A program made the translations under genes and the position numbers. Positions 1 through 8,480 of a DNA stretch of 49,908 nt are shown piece after piece. Every line of letters starts with the position of its first letter. Within the stretch, counting starts at the first letter, position 1. The notes below the pieces were generated by a model. It was not told the DNA's origin. It was given only the letters and a program-made list of their open reading frames with translations, and ran no database searches. Source of the DNA: Sporohalobacter salinus (lineage in GTDB: Bacteria; Bacillota; Halanaerobiia; Halobacteroidales; Acetohalobiaceae); the NCBI RefSeq assembly GCF_016908635.1, contig NZ_JAFBEG010000017.1, positions 1-49,908 of the forward strand, in the 5' to 3' direction.

Positions 1-93
1 CTCTCCTTTCTTTGTAGTTATGTTTTAGTGGGTTAAAACTATTATACTCCTAGGAAGGAGAGGGGTTCAAGTTTCATATAACTTAACAGAACT
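1..93 (+). repeat. 93-bp inverted terminal repeat, left copy (promoter region)
   Basis: Bases 1-93 are the exact reverse complement of 49815-49907, with no mismatch. In each copy the repeat points into a gene: here towards the small ORF at 119, at the other end towards the CoA-disulfide reductase gene. It holds a -10-like TATACT (43-48), a dyad CTCCT/AGGAG (47-51 and 56-60), and an outer inverted pair CTCTCCTT (1-8) / AAGGAGAG (55-62). The repeat probably continues outside the window. Promoter function is inferred from position; the -35 is weak. Confidence 0.85.
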
Positions 94-118
94 AACGTGA
101 ATATAAGGAGGGGGTTAA

Positions 119-259
119 ATGACAATCAAAATTAATAAAAAATTATATACCGGATGTGAAGAATATGAGCAAATTTGTCCAGTGAATCTCTTATATCAGC
201 CCCAGCCTGCTGAAATTGAAGGTAAGAGGTTTAGTTTGAAAGTAAGTCAAAAAGAATAA
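119..259 (+). CDS. Degenerate ferredoxin-like mini-protein (46 aa)
   Basis: This short gene has a strong ribosome binding site (AAGGAGGGGG at 105-114) and an ATG at 119. Residues 10-21 read YTGCEEYEQICP. That is the exact spacing of a [4Fe-4S] ferredoxin motif (C-x2-C-x2-C-x3-CP) with the first and third cysteines replaced by tyrosine. Both tyrosine codons are TAT, one transition from TGT. Only half of a 2x[4Fe-4S] ferredoxin remains, followed by a basic tail of about 20 residues. It therefore probably cannot hold a normal cluster; it may be a decayed ferredoxin or a repurposed peptide. Its upstream region is the same 93-bp sequence as that of the CoA-disulfide reductase at the far end. Confidence 0.6.
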   Translation: MTIKINKKLYTGCEEYEQICPVNLLYQPQPAEIEGKRFSLKVSQKE

Positions 260-340
260 ACTAATTTGAAAACTAAAAAATTTGATGGCTTATAAGATAT
301 TTTCAAAATTATAAATCGAAGCTAAATGTAATTCTAAACC

Positions 341-374
341 TTAAACACCAGTTCTGACCAGAACTGGTGTTTAA
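341..374. terminator. Bidirectional-type terminator hairpin
   Basis: A perfect 15-bp stem (341-355 with 360-374) closes a GACC loop. It lies between the convergent mini-ferredoxin gene and the mscS gene, and its arms end in AAA/TTT, so it can serve both strands. Confidence 0.75.
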
Positions 375-401
375 ACTGCTTAATTATCGAAACTATAACT
401 A

Positions 402-1256
402 CTATTTTTCAACTAATGTAAGATGATTATAAGGAATTCCAATACTTTCTTCATCAAATCGTTCTTTTATCTTCTGTTTCATTACCCGCTCTAACTGCCA
501 AGCTTCTTCTGCTTCTACCATAGCTATCACTCGAATATTAACACTGGAAGCAGCTAACTCCTGAACTCCTAAAACTTTTGGACCTTCACTGATTATTTCA
601 CTATATTCTAATTTTACTTCTTGACATAAATCTTCTAATACCGTAATTGCTTGTCCAATATCTTGCTCATATTCAATAGCTGCATCAACTGTTACCCTTC
701 TAAGATCTGCTGTTAAATTGGTAACTTGTTTTATATTACCATTAGGTATAATATGTAGGTCACCATCGAAATTTTTTATTCTAGTAGTCCTTAATCCAAC
801 TTCTGTTACAAAACCTTCTACTCCAGAAGTTTTAATATAATCCCCTACTCCAAACTGATTTTCAAATAAAATAAAGAAACCTGTAATTATATCTTCTACT
901 AAACTTTGAGCTCCAAACCCTACTGCCAGCCCAAAGACTCCTGCTCCTGCTAAAATTGAAGCAGTAGGAATTCCTAACACTTGTAAGCTAGTGGTAACTA
1001 CAACAAAATAAAATAAATATCTAAGAGCACTCTTCAAAATAGTCTTTAAAGTCTTATTACGCTGTTTAGTTTGCTTATCATATCCCTTCTTTTCTTCAAA
1101 TATATTTTTAATTAAATAATTAATAAATTTAAATAATAACTTAGATAAAATAAATATTCCAGCTAACTGTAAAATTATAATTCCAGCACTTGTTAATAAA
1201 TCTGCTGTAATAACTTGATTAGGATTCGAAGTGAAAAGTGACTTAAATTTATTCAT
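402..1256 (-). CDS. MscS-family small-conductance mechanosensitive channel
   Basis: This inner-membrane channel would release solutes on hypo-osmotic shock. There are three hydrophobic segments (about residues 17-42, 70-95 and 98-130). The last carries the Gly/Ala-rich pore-helix pattern ILAGAGVFGLAVGFGAQS, followed by the conserved DIITGFFILFENQFGVGDYI region (split here around one residue) and a cytoplasmic beta domain. At about 284 residues the length is usual for the family. I place the start at 1256: an AGGAGG at 1263-1268 sits 6 bases upstream of this ATG, and an upstream in-frame ATG (1280) would put that site inside the gene. It appears monocistronic, ending at the hairpin at 341-374. 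Confidence 0.9.
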   Translation of the reverse strand: MNKFKSLFTSNPNQVITADLLTSAGIIILQLAGIFILSKLLFKFINYLIKNIFEEKKGYDKQTKQRNKTLKTILKSALRYLFYFVVVTTSLQVLGIPTASILAGAGVFGLAVGFGAQSLVEDIITGFFILFENQFGVGDYIKTSGVEGFVTEVGLRTTRIKNFDGDLHIIPNGNIKQVTNLTADLRRVTVDAAIEYEQDIGQAITVLEDLCQEVKLEYSEIISEGPKVLGVQELAASSVNIRVIAMVEAEEAWQLERVMKQKIKERFDEESIGIPYNHLTLVEK

Positions 1257-1375
1257 AAAGATCCTCCTATGATTTTTCATATAATTATTTTATAAGAAAG
1301 TAGTATTCCCTAATTATACATTCCTTATTTTAATATTACTCTAAATCAAACTATTTTCCTGCGTAATATAACAAA

Positions 1376-1401
1376 AAGACGGCATATTAATATGCCGTCT
1401 T
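1376..1401 (-). terminator. Intrinsic terminator
   Basis: A perfect 26-bp palindrome AAGACGGCATATTA/ATATGCCGTCTT is followed on the minus strand by a T run (1373-1377). It would end the transcript of the small peptide gene at 1569-1709, about 170 bases upstream. Confidence 0.75.
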
Positions 1402-1568
1402 GATCTACTCCTAAGCTATATTTTACTTTCTACAATCGTACTATTAACTAATTTTGAATATTATAAAATCAAATACACAAAATAAATAAAGATTAATACA
1501 TAAATCCTTATATACTGAAAAACATCTAAAATAAAAAGACAGAAAATTGCAGATTTTACTTTTAGTTA

Positions 1569-1709
1569 TTACAATAAAGTATTTGAAGATAAATACTCTT
1601 GGTGGTAGGAAGGAGAAGTTGCTGATCCTCCATCACAAAAATCAATATCAATGTTAACAAATACTAAGCAAAAACAAACAAGAATCAAAAACATCTTTTT
1701 CAATTCCAT
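1569..1709 (-). CDS. Small exported or membrane peptide, function unknown (46 aa)
   Basis: I do not recognise this protein. Residues 1-18 look like a signal peptide or membrane anchor (two lysines, then MFLILVCFCLVFV). The rest is short and polar, with Cys25, a DGGSATSPSY stretch and no clear cleavage motif. Translation is well supported: GGAGGTG at 1718-1724 lies 8 bases from the ATG, and a perfect terminator (1376-1401) follows. The flanks 1257-1568 and 1710-1994 otherwise hold only AT-rich sequence in which I see no gene. It could be a signalling peptide, a small membrane regulator or a toxin-like peptide; nothing in the sequence decides between these. Confidence 0.55.
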   Translation of the reverse strand: MELKKMFLILVCFCLVFVNIDIDFCDGGSATSPSYHQEYLSSNTLL

Positions 1710-1994
1710 AATTTTATCACCTCCGATAAAAATTTCATAACTTATTCTTGCAAATTCTTTTGCTTATAAAAAAATTTACAACCCTATACTACCATATTTA
1801 TCCTAACATTCAAACTGCATTTTAATCTAGTCTTTTCTAAACATATCTTCTTTAACTACATTAAAACATAAAATCAATTACATATTTCACTAAAATTACA
1901 TGAAAATATAGTCTACAGCGAACATAATTAAAAAACTTTTAATATTAAGGTGTTAAAAAAATTCAAAAATATCATCTTTAGGTATTGTAATTCA

Positions 1995-2792
1995 TTAGAC
2001 ATCAATCTCCTCCAACTTAATTAATCCTAATTTAATTGCCTTAAGAATTGCTTCTCTACTACAAGTAACATCTAATGTAGTAAAAATATTTTTTTTATGA
2101 TATTTAATATTACTCTCCGTACAAGACATTCTATCTGCCACTTCTTTTTCTATTAAGCCGCTCCCAAACAATTTTAGAATCTCTAATTGCTTTCCTGTCA
2201 ATTGAACTTCATTCTTCTTTTGCAATTCCTGTTCCCACACAAGTTTATAATCACTAGCTATCTTCTCTTCTAATAAATTAGTAATTACCATCAATTCTTT
2301 TTGTAGCTTTTCTCCTATAGTTGAAATATCTAAATAACCGATCACCTTATCTTCCACTGATAAAGGAAGGGCAAAACAATATAACTTATGAAACAATTTA
2401 CAATAATGCTGCTCAGGTAAAACCAAAACTGGTTTCTTTAAATTCATAGCCATTGCGTTAGCATTTGTGCCACTACTTTCTTCTGTAAAGTAAATTCCTA
2501 GTTGTAGCTTTGACTTTATAACTTGCTCTTTAATCTCTCCACTACTTTCTATCTCTAATAAAACTCCTTCTTTATCAACTAGTAAAAAAAAATAATTTCC
2601 ATCCAAAAAACAAGTAATCTCTCTGACTACATGTTTAAAGACGGAAATCAATAATTGATTCCGGTCTAATTTCTTCTCTAACTCTTCTTCATCTGCCACT
2701 TTAGGACGAAAAATATCTCTAGATATTTCCTTTTCAGTGCACCGCCCCCACGACAGTAAAACATCTTCTTTATTCAACTGAAATCTTTCCAT
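1995..2792 (-). CDS. AcoR-type GAF sensor fused to a LuxR-type DNA-binding domain
   Basis: This is a likely one-component transcription regulator. The first 190 residues resemble the N-terminal sensor of AcoR-like sigma-54 activators: a SWGRC motif near the start, the ESSGTNANAMAM signature (GTNAIG in the family), PVLVLPEQHYCKLFH, and an IGYLDIST end. The AAA+ and Fis domains are missing. Instead there is a LuxR/GerE helix-turn-helix (LTGKQLEILKLFGSGL...EVADRM...SNIKYHKKNIF) in the last 65 residues. The start at 2792 follows AGAGGTG; the ATG at 2825 has no ribosome site. The target is unknown. The adjacent Fe-S reductase gene ends at its own terminator, so the two are probably separate units. 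Confidence 0.8.
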   Translation of the reverse strand: MERFQLNKEDVLLSWGRCTEKEISRDIFRPKVADEEELEKKLDRNQLLISVFKHVVREITCFLDGNYFFLLVDKEGVLLEIESSGEIKEQVIKSKLQLGIYFTEESSGTNANAMAMNLKKPVLVLPEQHYCKLFHKLYCFALPLSVEDKVIGYLDISTIGEKLQKELMVITNLLEEKIASDYKLVWEQELQKKNEVQLTGKQLEILKLFGSGLIEKEVADRMSCTESNIKYHKKNIFTTLDVTCSREAILKAIKLGLIKLEEIDV

Positions 2793-2910
2793 CCTTTCAC
2801 CTCTCTCTAGACAATCAGACAACATATTTTAATATAATTACTGATAAATATGTAATTTCCTTCCTATGAAGAGATGTTTATCATTTTCAAATTATATTTA
2901 ACAATAATTA

Positions 2911-2936
2911 AAAAGCAGGCAATATCACCTGCTTTT
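2911..2936 (-). terminator. Intrinsic terminator
   Basis: A 9-bp stem (AAAAGCAGG 2911-2919 with CCTGCTTTT 2928-2936) is followed on the minus strand by a T-rich tail. It ends the QueG-like reductase transcript. Confidence 0.8.
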
Positions 2937-2965
2937 ACTTCAAATTAATTATTTTAAATTATCTT

Positions 2966-3778
2966 CTACTTCCCTATAGGGCAAGAAAATTCACAAATCC
3001 GACAGTACTTTAATAATTTAACCGCTTTATTATTTGATTTATAAGAAGCTGTTGTATTTCTTTTCTCTGCAGCTTCTATGTCTTTTTCCATTTGATTGTT
3101 ACATCTAAACCGACTATAGTTACCAATTTTACCGGGGAGTATTTTAGTTCCCATTTTCCCTTCATTATAAATTATCTCTTCAAAAGCATTCTGAGGACAT
3201 TCCGACAAACAATCTATTTCACAATTGGAACATGGATCGTATTTTATAGGGTCTGTAGAAGGTAAATTTTGGTCAATAATCATAGCCCGCAGCCTTACTC
3301 TCGGACCATATTCTGGTGAAATAAGTAGATTATTTCGTCCTATACATCCTAAACCAGCCATAACAGCTGCATCCTTCAAGAAAATCCCGCCCTTTTCAAC
3401 ATGATAAGGCATATGATATGTTTCAATCTCTCCATAGTTATTATTAATCCATTCAATTATCTGTTCAATAATCTCAACAAGCTTCTTATTCCCTAAAGGA
3501 GGAGTTTTCCCGCGCCACCAATCTAATTTAGGCTTGTTTTCAGGATGAGAAACTGCAATTACAATAACACTTTTACCATTTTTAGGCCAATCAACTTCTC
3601 CTGGTTTTAAATCACCATCTCTTTGTCCTATTTCTCCTTCAGAAATTTTAGGAGCTACTATATAGGAAGGACATTCTTTTAACTCATCTACATTAGCAAT
3701 TCCTACTAAATCTGCTCCAAATTCTTTTGCCTTTTTTAATATTAATGATGAAAATTGTAGCTCATCAATTTTATTAAT
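2966..3778 (-). CDS. QueG-like double [4Fe-4S] reductase (epoxyqueuosine reductase-like)
   Basis: This is a cytoplasmic Fe-S oxidoreductase of the epoxyqueuosine reductase/reductive-dehalogenase-like superfamily. Seen in the sequence: a GADLVGIA N-terminus, the GxxGxxGCIGRNNLLISPEYGPRVRLR core, a cluster motif C-x2-C-x3-C-x3-CP (CSNCEIDCLSECP), and a second CRICEFSCP near the C-terminus. At about 270 residues it lacks the HEAT-repeat C-terminus of true QueG, so a tRNA role is not assured. The start is uncertain. The longest frame begins with TTG at 3832 with a poor ribosome site, while a perfect AGGAGG (3786-3791) lies inside that frame, 7 bases before an ATT codon at 3776-3778. I chose the ATT because the family N-terminus then fits. 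Confidence 0.75.
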   Translation of the reverse strand: MNKIDELQFSSLILKKAKEFGADLVGIANVDELKECPSYIVAPKISEGEIGQRDGDLKPGEVDWPKNGKSVIVIAVSHPENKPKLDWWRGKTPPLGNKKLVEIIEQIIEWINNNYGEIETYHMPYHVEKGGIFLKDAAVMAGLGCIGRNNLLISPEYGPRVRLRAMIIDQNLPSTDPIKYDPCSNCEIDCLSECPQNAFEEIIYNEGKMGTKILPGKIGNYSRFRCNNQMEKDIEAAEKRNTTASYKSNNKAVKLLKYCRICEFSCPIGK

Positions 3779-3923
3779 TCTAATCCCTCCTAAAATAATT
3801 AGAACTATTTCATTAGCTAAATTTAATTTCAATCCCTTAATTTATAGTAAGTATATCACCTACAACGAAATTCCTCAATCATAGCTAAATTACCATATCC
3901 AAAACATAAATCAAATATAATAA

Positions 3924-3962
3924 TCCCCTGAAATTCCTAATTACAAATGGAATCTCAGGGGA
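3924..3962 (-). terminator. Intrinsic terminator of the RND efflux operon
   Basis: A 14-bp stem with one mismatch (TCCCCTGAAATTCC 3924-3937 with 3949-3962) is followed on the minus strand by an AT-rich TTATTATATTT tail. Confidence 0.75.
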
Positions 3963-4025
3963 ACTTTTCATTTCCTAAAATTAAATAATTCTAAGCAAAT
4001 CATAAATACTTACATATTGTATCTA

Positions 4026-7000
4026 TTAGTTTTGAGTTATTGAGTCACCCTCCTCTAGATCGTAATTTTTGAAATTAACATTATAAATTACAGAATACAT
4101 AACTGGAACTGTAACTAAAGTTATGAACAAACCAAAAATCAATCCAAAAACAAGAGCTACAGCCATAGCACTAAATAAAGGATCAACTGTTAACGGAAGA
4201 AGACCACAAACTGTTGTAACAGTAGTTAGAAAGATAGGTCTTAATCTACTTTTAGCTGCCGTTAAAATTGCTTCTTGTGGCGGACGATTAAATTCTTCTA
4301 GCTCCGTTTCTATTCTATCAATTAAAACAATACTATTATTTACAATTATCCCTAATAAGGAAATCGTTCCTAAGATAGCCATAAAACTAAAATTTTTGCC
4401 GGTTATTAATAATCCACCAGCTACACCACAGATTAAAAGCGGCATTAATAAAATAATTACTAGTGGTTTTCGATATGAATTAAACTGAATAATTAATAAA
4501 ACTAAAATAAAAATTAAACCTGCTGGCAGTTTAGCCCCAATAGCATTATTAGCTTCCTTTGAATTGGCCATTTCTCCATCGAATTCATAATCATATCTTC
4601 TTCCCCACTTATCTTTTTCTTTCTCCAACCACGGTCTAAGTTGACTATTGACTTCCGCAGTAGTAATCCCTTCTTTAGTATCTGCTTTAATAGTAATAGC
4701 ACTCAATCTACTCTTTCTATGTACTACTGTCGGCTCCCAAGTAACATTTATATCTGCCACCTGTTTTAAAGGAACAGACCTTCCTAATAATTCCGAATAA
4801 ATTTCAGTAGTCTTCAATTTAGAAATTTTTCTCTTTATCTTATCCGTATTGGTTTCTTTTAAAACTACTGGAATTTTCTCATTACCTATTCTATACTTAG
4901 TTAGTTCCATTCCATCAAAAGTTGTCTGTAAAGCTACTGCGACCTCTTGATTACTTAGTCCAGCTTGCTTAAGTTTATATTGGTTTATATTTAACCTTAA
5001 CTTTTTAGACTTCCCTCCCCAGTTATCTGTAATTCTTTCTGCACCTTCAATTTCTCTTAATTTATCCTTAACTGAGTTAGCCATTTTATCGAGCTGATCA
5101 TTATCCGGACCACTAACTATCAGCTGCACTGGTTTTCCTACTGGCATATATTCTATTCTCGAACCTCTAGCCGCAACAGTAGGAAAATTATTAATACAAT
5201 ACTTTTCTAACTTCGGAATTAAATCATCAATTATTTGAGTAGAAGTAGTATTGATTAAAAGCTGAATATATTCTCTTTTCTGTCCTTCTGGGTCCCAAGC
5301 AAGTGTGAACCTAGGTGCTCCTCTACCAATAAAGGTAGACCAATTTAGAACTCCTTCTTTTTGATACTTAGTTGTAGTAAATCCAGACCATAACTGTTTA
5401 ACAAAATTCACATCCTCTTTTTTAGGTTTTACCTGTAGTTGATCTGCAATATAATCATCTAATTGCCGAGCTACTTCCTCCGTTCTTTCAATCGAAGTTC
5501 CTTTAGCTAACTTAACCTCAAAATTTATAGTCTTTTTAGTGTGATCCTTAGGCATAAATTTTTTAGGTACTGACTGCATCCCTTTCCCACCTAAAAAGAT
5601 TAATCCTACAACTAATATAATAAATATTATTTTATTTTCCATTAAAGTACGCAAAATCATTTGGTGAATTTTATAGAAAATACCATCATGAATCCCATCT
5701 GTATCAAATGTTTTAACTTTTAATAATAACATACAGGTTAAAGGAACCATAGTTAGTGCTAAAATCCAGGACATCATTAATGCTAAAGCAACAATATAAA
5801 AAATAGCACCAGTAAATTCACCAACGGAATGTTCAGCAAAAGCAATAGGAGAAAAAGCAGTACAAGTTACTAATGAAGCAATCAATAACGGCCCCATTAG
5901 TTCCTTACCGGCAGAAATAGATGCTTCTTTTTTCTCCATTCCCCGTTCCAACTTAGTAATAATCGATTCAGCTACTACAACTGAATTATCAACTAACATT
6001 CCTAAAGCGATAATTAACGCTGAAAGTGAAACCTGGTCGATACCAATTCCAAGTATCTTCATCAAAAAAATAGTAATCATTACAACTACTGGCACTAAAG
6101 TAGCCACAATTGCTCCTTCTCTAATTCCTAAAAAAAGCATTAAGACTAATATGACTGCTAAAGTACTCTGAACTAAATTGGCTGTAAATTTCTGTACCTT
6201 TTTTTCAACTATATCGGATTGAAAAACTATCGTTTCAAAATTTATTCCTACAGGATAATCACGCCTAAACTGCTTAACTTTCTTTTTTACTTTAGAACCT
6301 AACGAAGTGATCTGTCCTTTATCATGCATAGTAATACCCAATAAATAAGCTGGTTTATTCGAAACTCTTACTTTAGACTTTGGAGGATCTATATAGCCTC
6401 TTTTTACCTTAGCTATATCCTCTAAATAGACCTGATTTCCGTCTGAGGAAGTAATTAATGTCTTCTTAATCTCTTCTAAACTTTGATAATCACCTTTAGG
6501 CTCAATAGCGATTTTCTCCGGCCCTAAATCTATACTACCACTAGGTAGTATAATATTTCTAGTCTGTAAAATCTGCTTCATTTTCCTTACTGACAGGCCC
6601 ATTCTATTCAGTTTAGCCCGATTATATTTTAGATAAATCCTCTTTTTTTGCTTTCCAATGATATTAACTTTGGCAACATCACTAATCCCCAGTAATTCAT
6701 CCTTCATATTTTCTACTTTTTCTTCTAGTTCAGCATAATTATATCCATCTCCAGTAACGCCAATTATCGTCCCATAGACATCACCATAGTCATCATTAAT
6801 GAAAGGCCCAACAGTATTTCTAGGTAATTTTCCCTTGATATTGTAAGTAGATTCACCTTCCAATTTTCTTCTCAAGTCATTCCAGACTGGTCTAACATTT
6901 TCATATTTATCTTTTAGATTAACAGTTACAATAGATACCCCTCGTCTATTCTCACTTTCAACATAATCCAACTCAGGAATTTCCTTAACAACTTCTTCAA

Positions 7001-7199
7001 TCTCATCAGAAACTAAGTTAGCAATTTTTTCTGGACTTGCCCCAGGCATATAAGTAATAATTGTAGCTGACTTGACAGTATAACCTGGATTCTCAGCTTT
7101 TCGGATACCAAAATAACTCATAATTCCAGCAGCAATTAACAGTACAATCAAAGCATAAGTAGTATATTTATTCTTAATTGCTAATTCAGTTAATGACAT
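4026..7199 (-). CDS. RND-family multidrug efflux pump, inner-membrane subunit
   Basis: This is a proton-driven pump of the AcrB/MexB superfamily (1057 residues, usual length) that would expel drugs or other amphiphiles through a tripartite envelope complex. Two homologous halves are visible. Each has one N-terminal membrane helix, a large periplasmic loop and five to six further helices. TM4 holds ALIIALGMLVDNSVVVAES, where the proton-relay aspartate pair of AcrB (DD) appears as DN. The second half repeats the pattern with LLGIIVNNSIVLIDRIE. The start codon directly follows the stop of the membrane-fusion gene, and its ribosome site GGAGGGG lies within that gene's end, so the two are translationally linked. 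Confidence 0.95.
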   Translation of the reverse strand: MSLTELAIKNKYTTYALIVLLIAAGIMSYFGIRKAENPGYTVKSATIITYMPGASPEKIANLVSDEIEEVVKEIPELDYVESENRRGVSIVTVNLKDKYENVRPVWNDLRRKLEGESTYNIKGKLPRNTVGPFINDDYGDVYGTIIGVTGDGYNYAELEEKVENMKDELLGISDVAKVNIIGKQKKRIYLKYNRAKLNRMGLSVRKMKQILQTRNIILPSGSIDLGPEKIAIEPKGDYQSLEEIKKTLITSSDGNQVYLEDIAKVKRGYIDPPKSKVRVSNKPAYLLGITMHDKGQITSLGSKVKKKVKQFRRDYPVGINFETIVFQSDIVEKKVQKFTANLVQSTLAVILVLMLFLGIREGAIVATLVPVVVMITIFLMKILGIGIDQVSLSALIIALGMLVDNSVVVAESIITKLERGMEKKEASISAGKELMGPLLIASLVTCTAFSPIAFAEHSVGEFTGAIFYIVALALMMSWILALTMVPLTCMLLLKVKTFDTDGIHDGIFYKIHQMILRTLMENKIIFIILVVGLIFLGGKGMQSVPKKFMPKDHTKKTINFEVKLAKGTSIERTEEVARQLDDYIADQLQVKPKKEDVNFVKQLWSGFTTTKYQKEGVLNWSTFIGRGAPRFTLAWDPEGQKREYIQLLINTTSTQIIDDLIPKLEKYCINNFPTVAARGSRIEYMPVGKPVQLIVSGPDNDQLDKMANSVKDKLREIEGAERITDNWGGKSKKLRLNINQYKLKQAGLSNQEVAVALQTTFDGMELTKYRIGNEKIPVVLKETNTDKIKRKISKLKTTEIYSELLGRSVPLKQVADINVTWEPTVVHRKSRLSAITIKADTKEGITTAEVNSQLRPWLEKEKDKWGRRYDYEFDGEMANSKEANNAIGAKLPAGLIFILVLLIIQFNSYRKPLVIILLMPLLICGVAGGLLITGKNFSFMAILGTISLLGIIVNNSIVLIDRIETELEEFNRPPQEAILTAAKSRLRPIFLTTVTTVCGLLPLTVDPLFSAMAVALVFGLIFGLFITLVTVPVMYSVIYNVNFKNYDLEEGDSITQN

Positions 7200-8447
7200 T
7201 TACTCCCCTCCTTCCTTAGTCAATAACTTTACTTTCTGACCATCTACTATACGATTAACCCCTTTAGTTACTATTAATTGGCCACTCTTTAAGCCTTCTT
7301 TTATTTCTACTCCCTTTTCAGTCAATTCTCCTATCTTAACCGGTATTCTATGAACTTTACCATAAGTTTTATCAATTCTTTCGATTATAAAGACAAATTT
7401 ATCTGTTCTAGAAAGTACTGCCGTCAATGGCACTACTAATTCTTGCTCATTCGATAAAGTATTGAAGTGAACTTCAGCTGTCATTCCCGGCTTTAAATTC
7501 TGAATCTCTTCATCTGCTATTTTTATAGTTACTGGATAGTTTCCACTATACTTCTTAGAACTAGCCATTCTTCCAATTTCAGCGACAACACCTGTTATAT
7601 CTTTCTGATTAATTGCTGAAATACTAACAGTAACTTTTTGACCTCTTTTAATCTGAGGAATAAAATCTTCATTAACAAAAACTTCTATCTCAAAGCTATC
7701 ATTATTATCAAGAGCAAAAATAGGAATACCTCCATTTACATTTTCACCAATCTGGCTGTATTGCCGCACAATAACTCCTGACATAGGGGCTTCTAAAGTT
7801 GTATATTCTAATTTTAGCTTAGCCAATTCTAACTCTTCTTGAATCGATTCAACTGCTGCCTTAGCAGATTCTAATCCTTCTTTTGCCTCATTTAACTTAG
7901 CTTTCGCCTGCTTCAAACCCGCCTTTGCTGATTCTTTAGCTGATCGAGCTCGATCATATTCAGCTTTAGCAACATTTCCATTTTGAAATAATTTTCTAAT
8001 CCGATTAAAATTATTTCTAGCTTCAATAAATTGGGCTCGAGCGCTGTCTATTCCCGACTTAGCCTGGTCAACCTTAGATTTAGCACTTCTAACCTGCGCT
8101 TCCGCCCGGTTTAATTTTGCCTGTAGTGATTTAACTCGTAATTGATAATCACTCTGGTCTAGCTTAGCTAATAACTGACCTTTAGTAACTTCATCACCCT
8201 CTGAAACTAAAGTTTCTTCAATCTCGCCTGGAACTCTAAAACTTAAATTTGAACTTGTCTCCGAATTCACTCTTCCAGAATAAGTGTAAACAGAATCAAT
8301 ATCTTTTGACTTAACCTGCTGATACTCAACAGGTCTTATTACTTGCTTAGTTGTACCGAATTTATCTTGACTTTGACTACAACCAACAATTGGTAATAGA
8401 CAAACTGAAATCAAAAGTAATATTACTAAATTTTTCGTATTTTTCAT
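7200..8447 (-). CDS. RND periplasmic membrane-fusion lipoprotein
   Basis: This is the adaptor between the RND pump and the outer-membrane channel. The N-terminus is a lipoprotein signal (LLLISVCLLPIVGCSQS, lipobox LPIVGC with Cys23). After it come a lipoyl half-motif (VSEGDEVTKGQLLAKLD), a long alpha-helical hairpin with repeated AKxxLxxAKxxLxSA heptads (about residues 100-210), the second lipoyl half, a beta barrel and the membrane-proximal domain. The length of 415 is slightly above AcrA. The ATG at 8447 has AGGAGG nearby. It is second in a three-gene minus-strand operon and abuts the pump gene. Confidence 0.93.
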   Translation of the reverse strand: MKNTKNLVILLLISVCLLPIVGCSQSQDKFGTTKQVIRPVEYQQVKSKDIDSVYTYSGRVNSETSSNLSFRVPGEIEETLVSEGDEVTKGQLLAKLDQSDYQLRVKSLQAKLNRAEAQVRSAKSKVDQAKSGIDSARAQFIEARNNFNRIRKLFQNGNVAKAEYDRARSAKESAKAGLKQAKAKLNEAKEGLESAKAAVESIQEELELAKLKLEYTTLEAPMSGVIVRQYSQIGENVNGGIPIFALDNNDSFEIEVFVNEDFIPQIKRGQKVTVSISAINQKDITGVVAEIGRMASSKKYSGNYPVTIKIADEEIQNLKPGMTAEVHFNTLSNEQELVVPLTAVLSRTDKFVFIIERIDKTYGKVHRIPVKIGELTEKGVEIKEGLKSGQLIVTKGVNRIVDGQKVKLLTKEGGE

Positions 8448-8480
8448 GTTATTCCTCCTTTTTAAATCTAGACATATTTA

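Noticed and set aside
4123-4488. Plus-strand open frame opposite the RND pump gene
   Set aside because: Antisense shadow of a strongly conserved gene, with no ribosome site or recognisable product; the same holds for the other antisense frames in the window.
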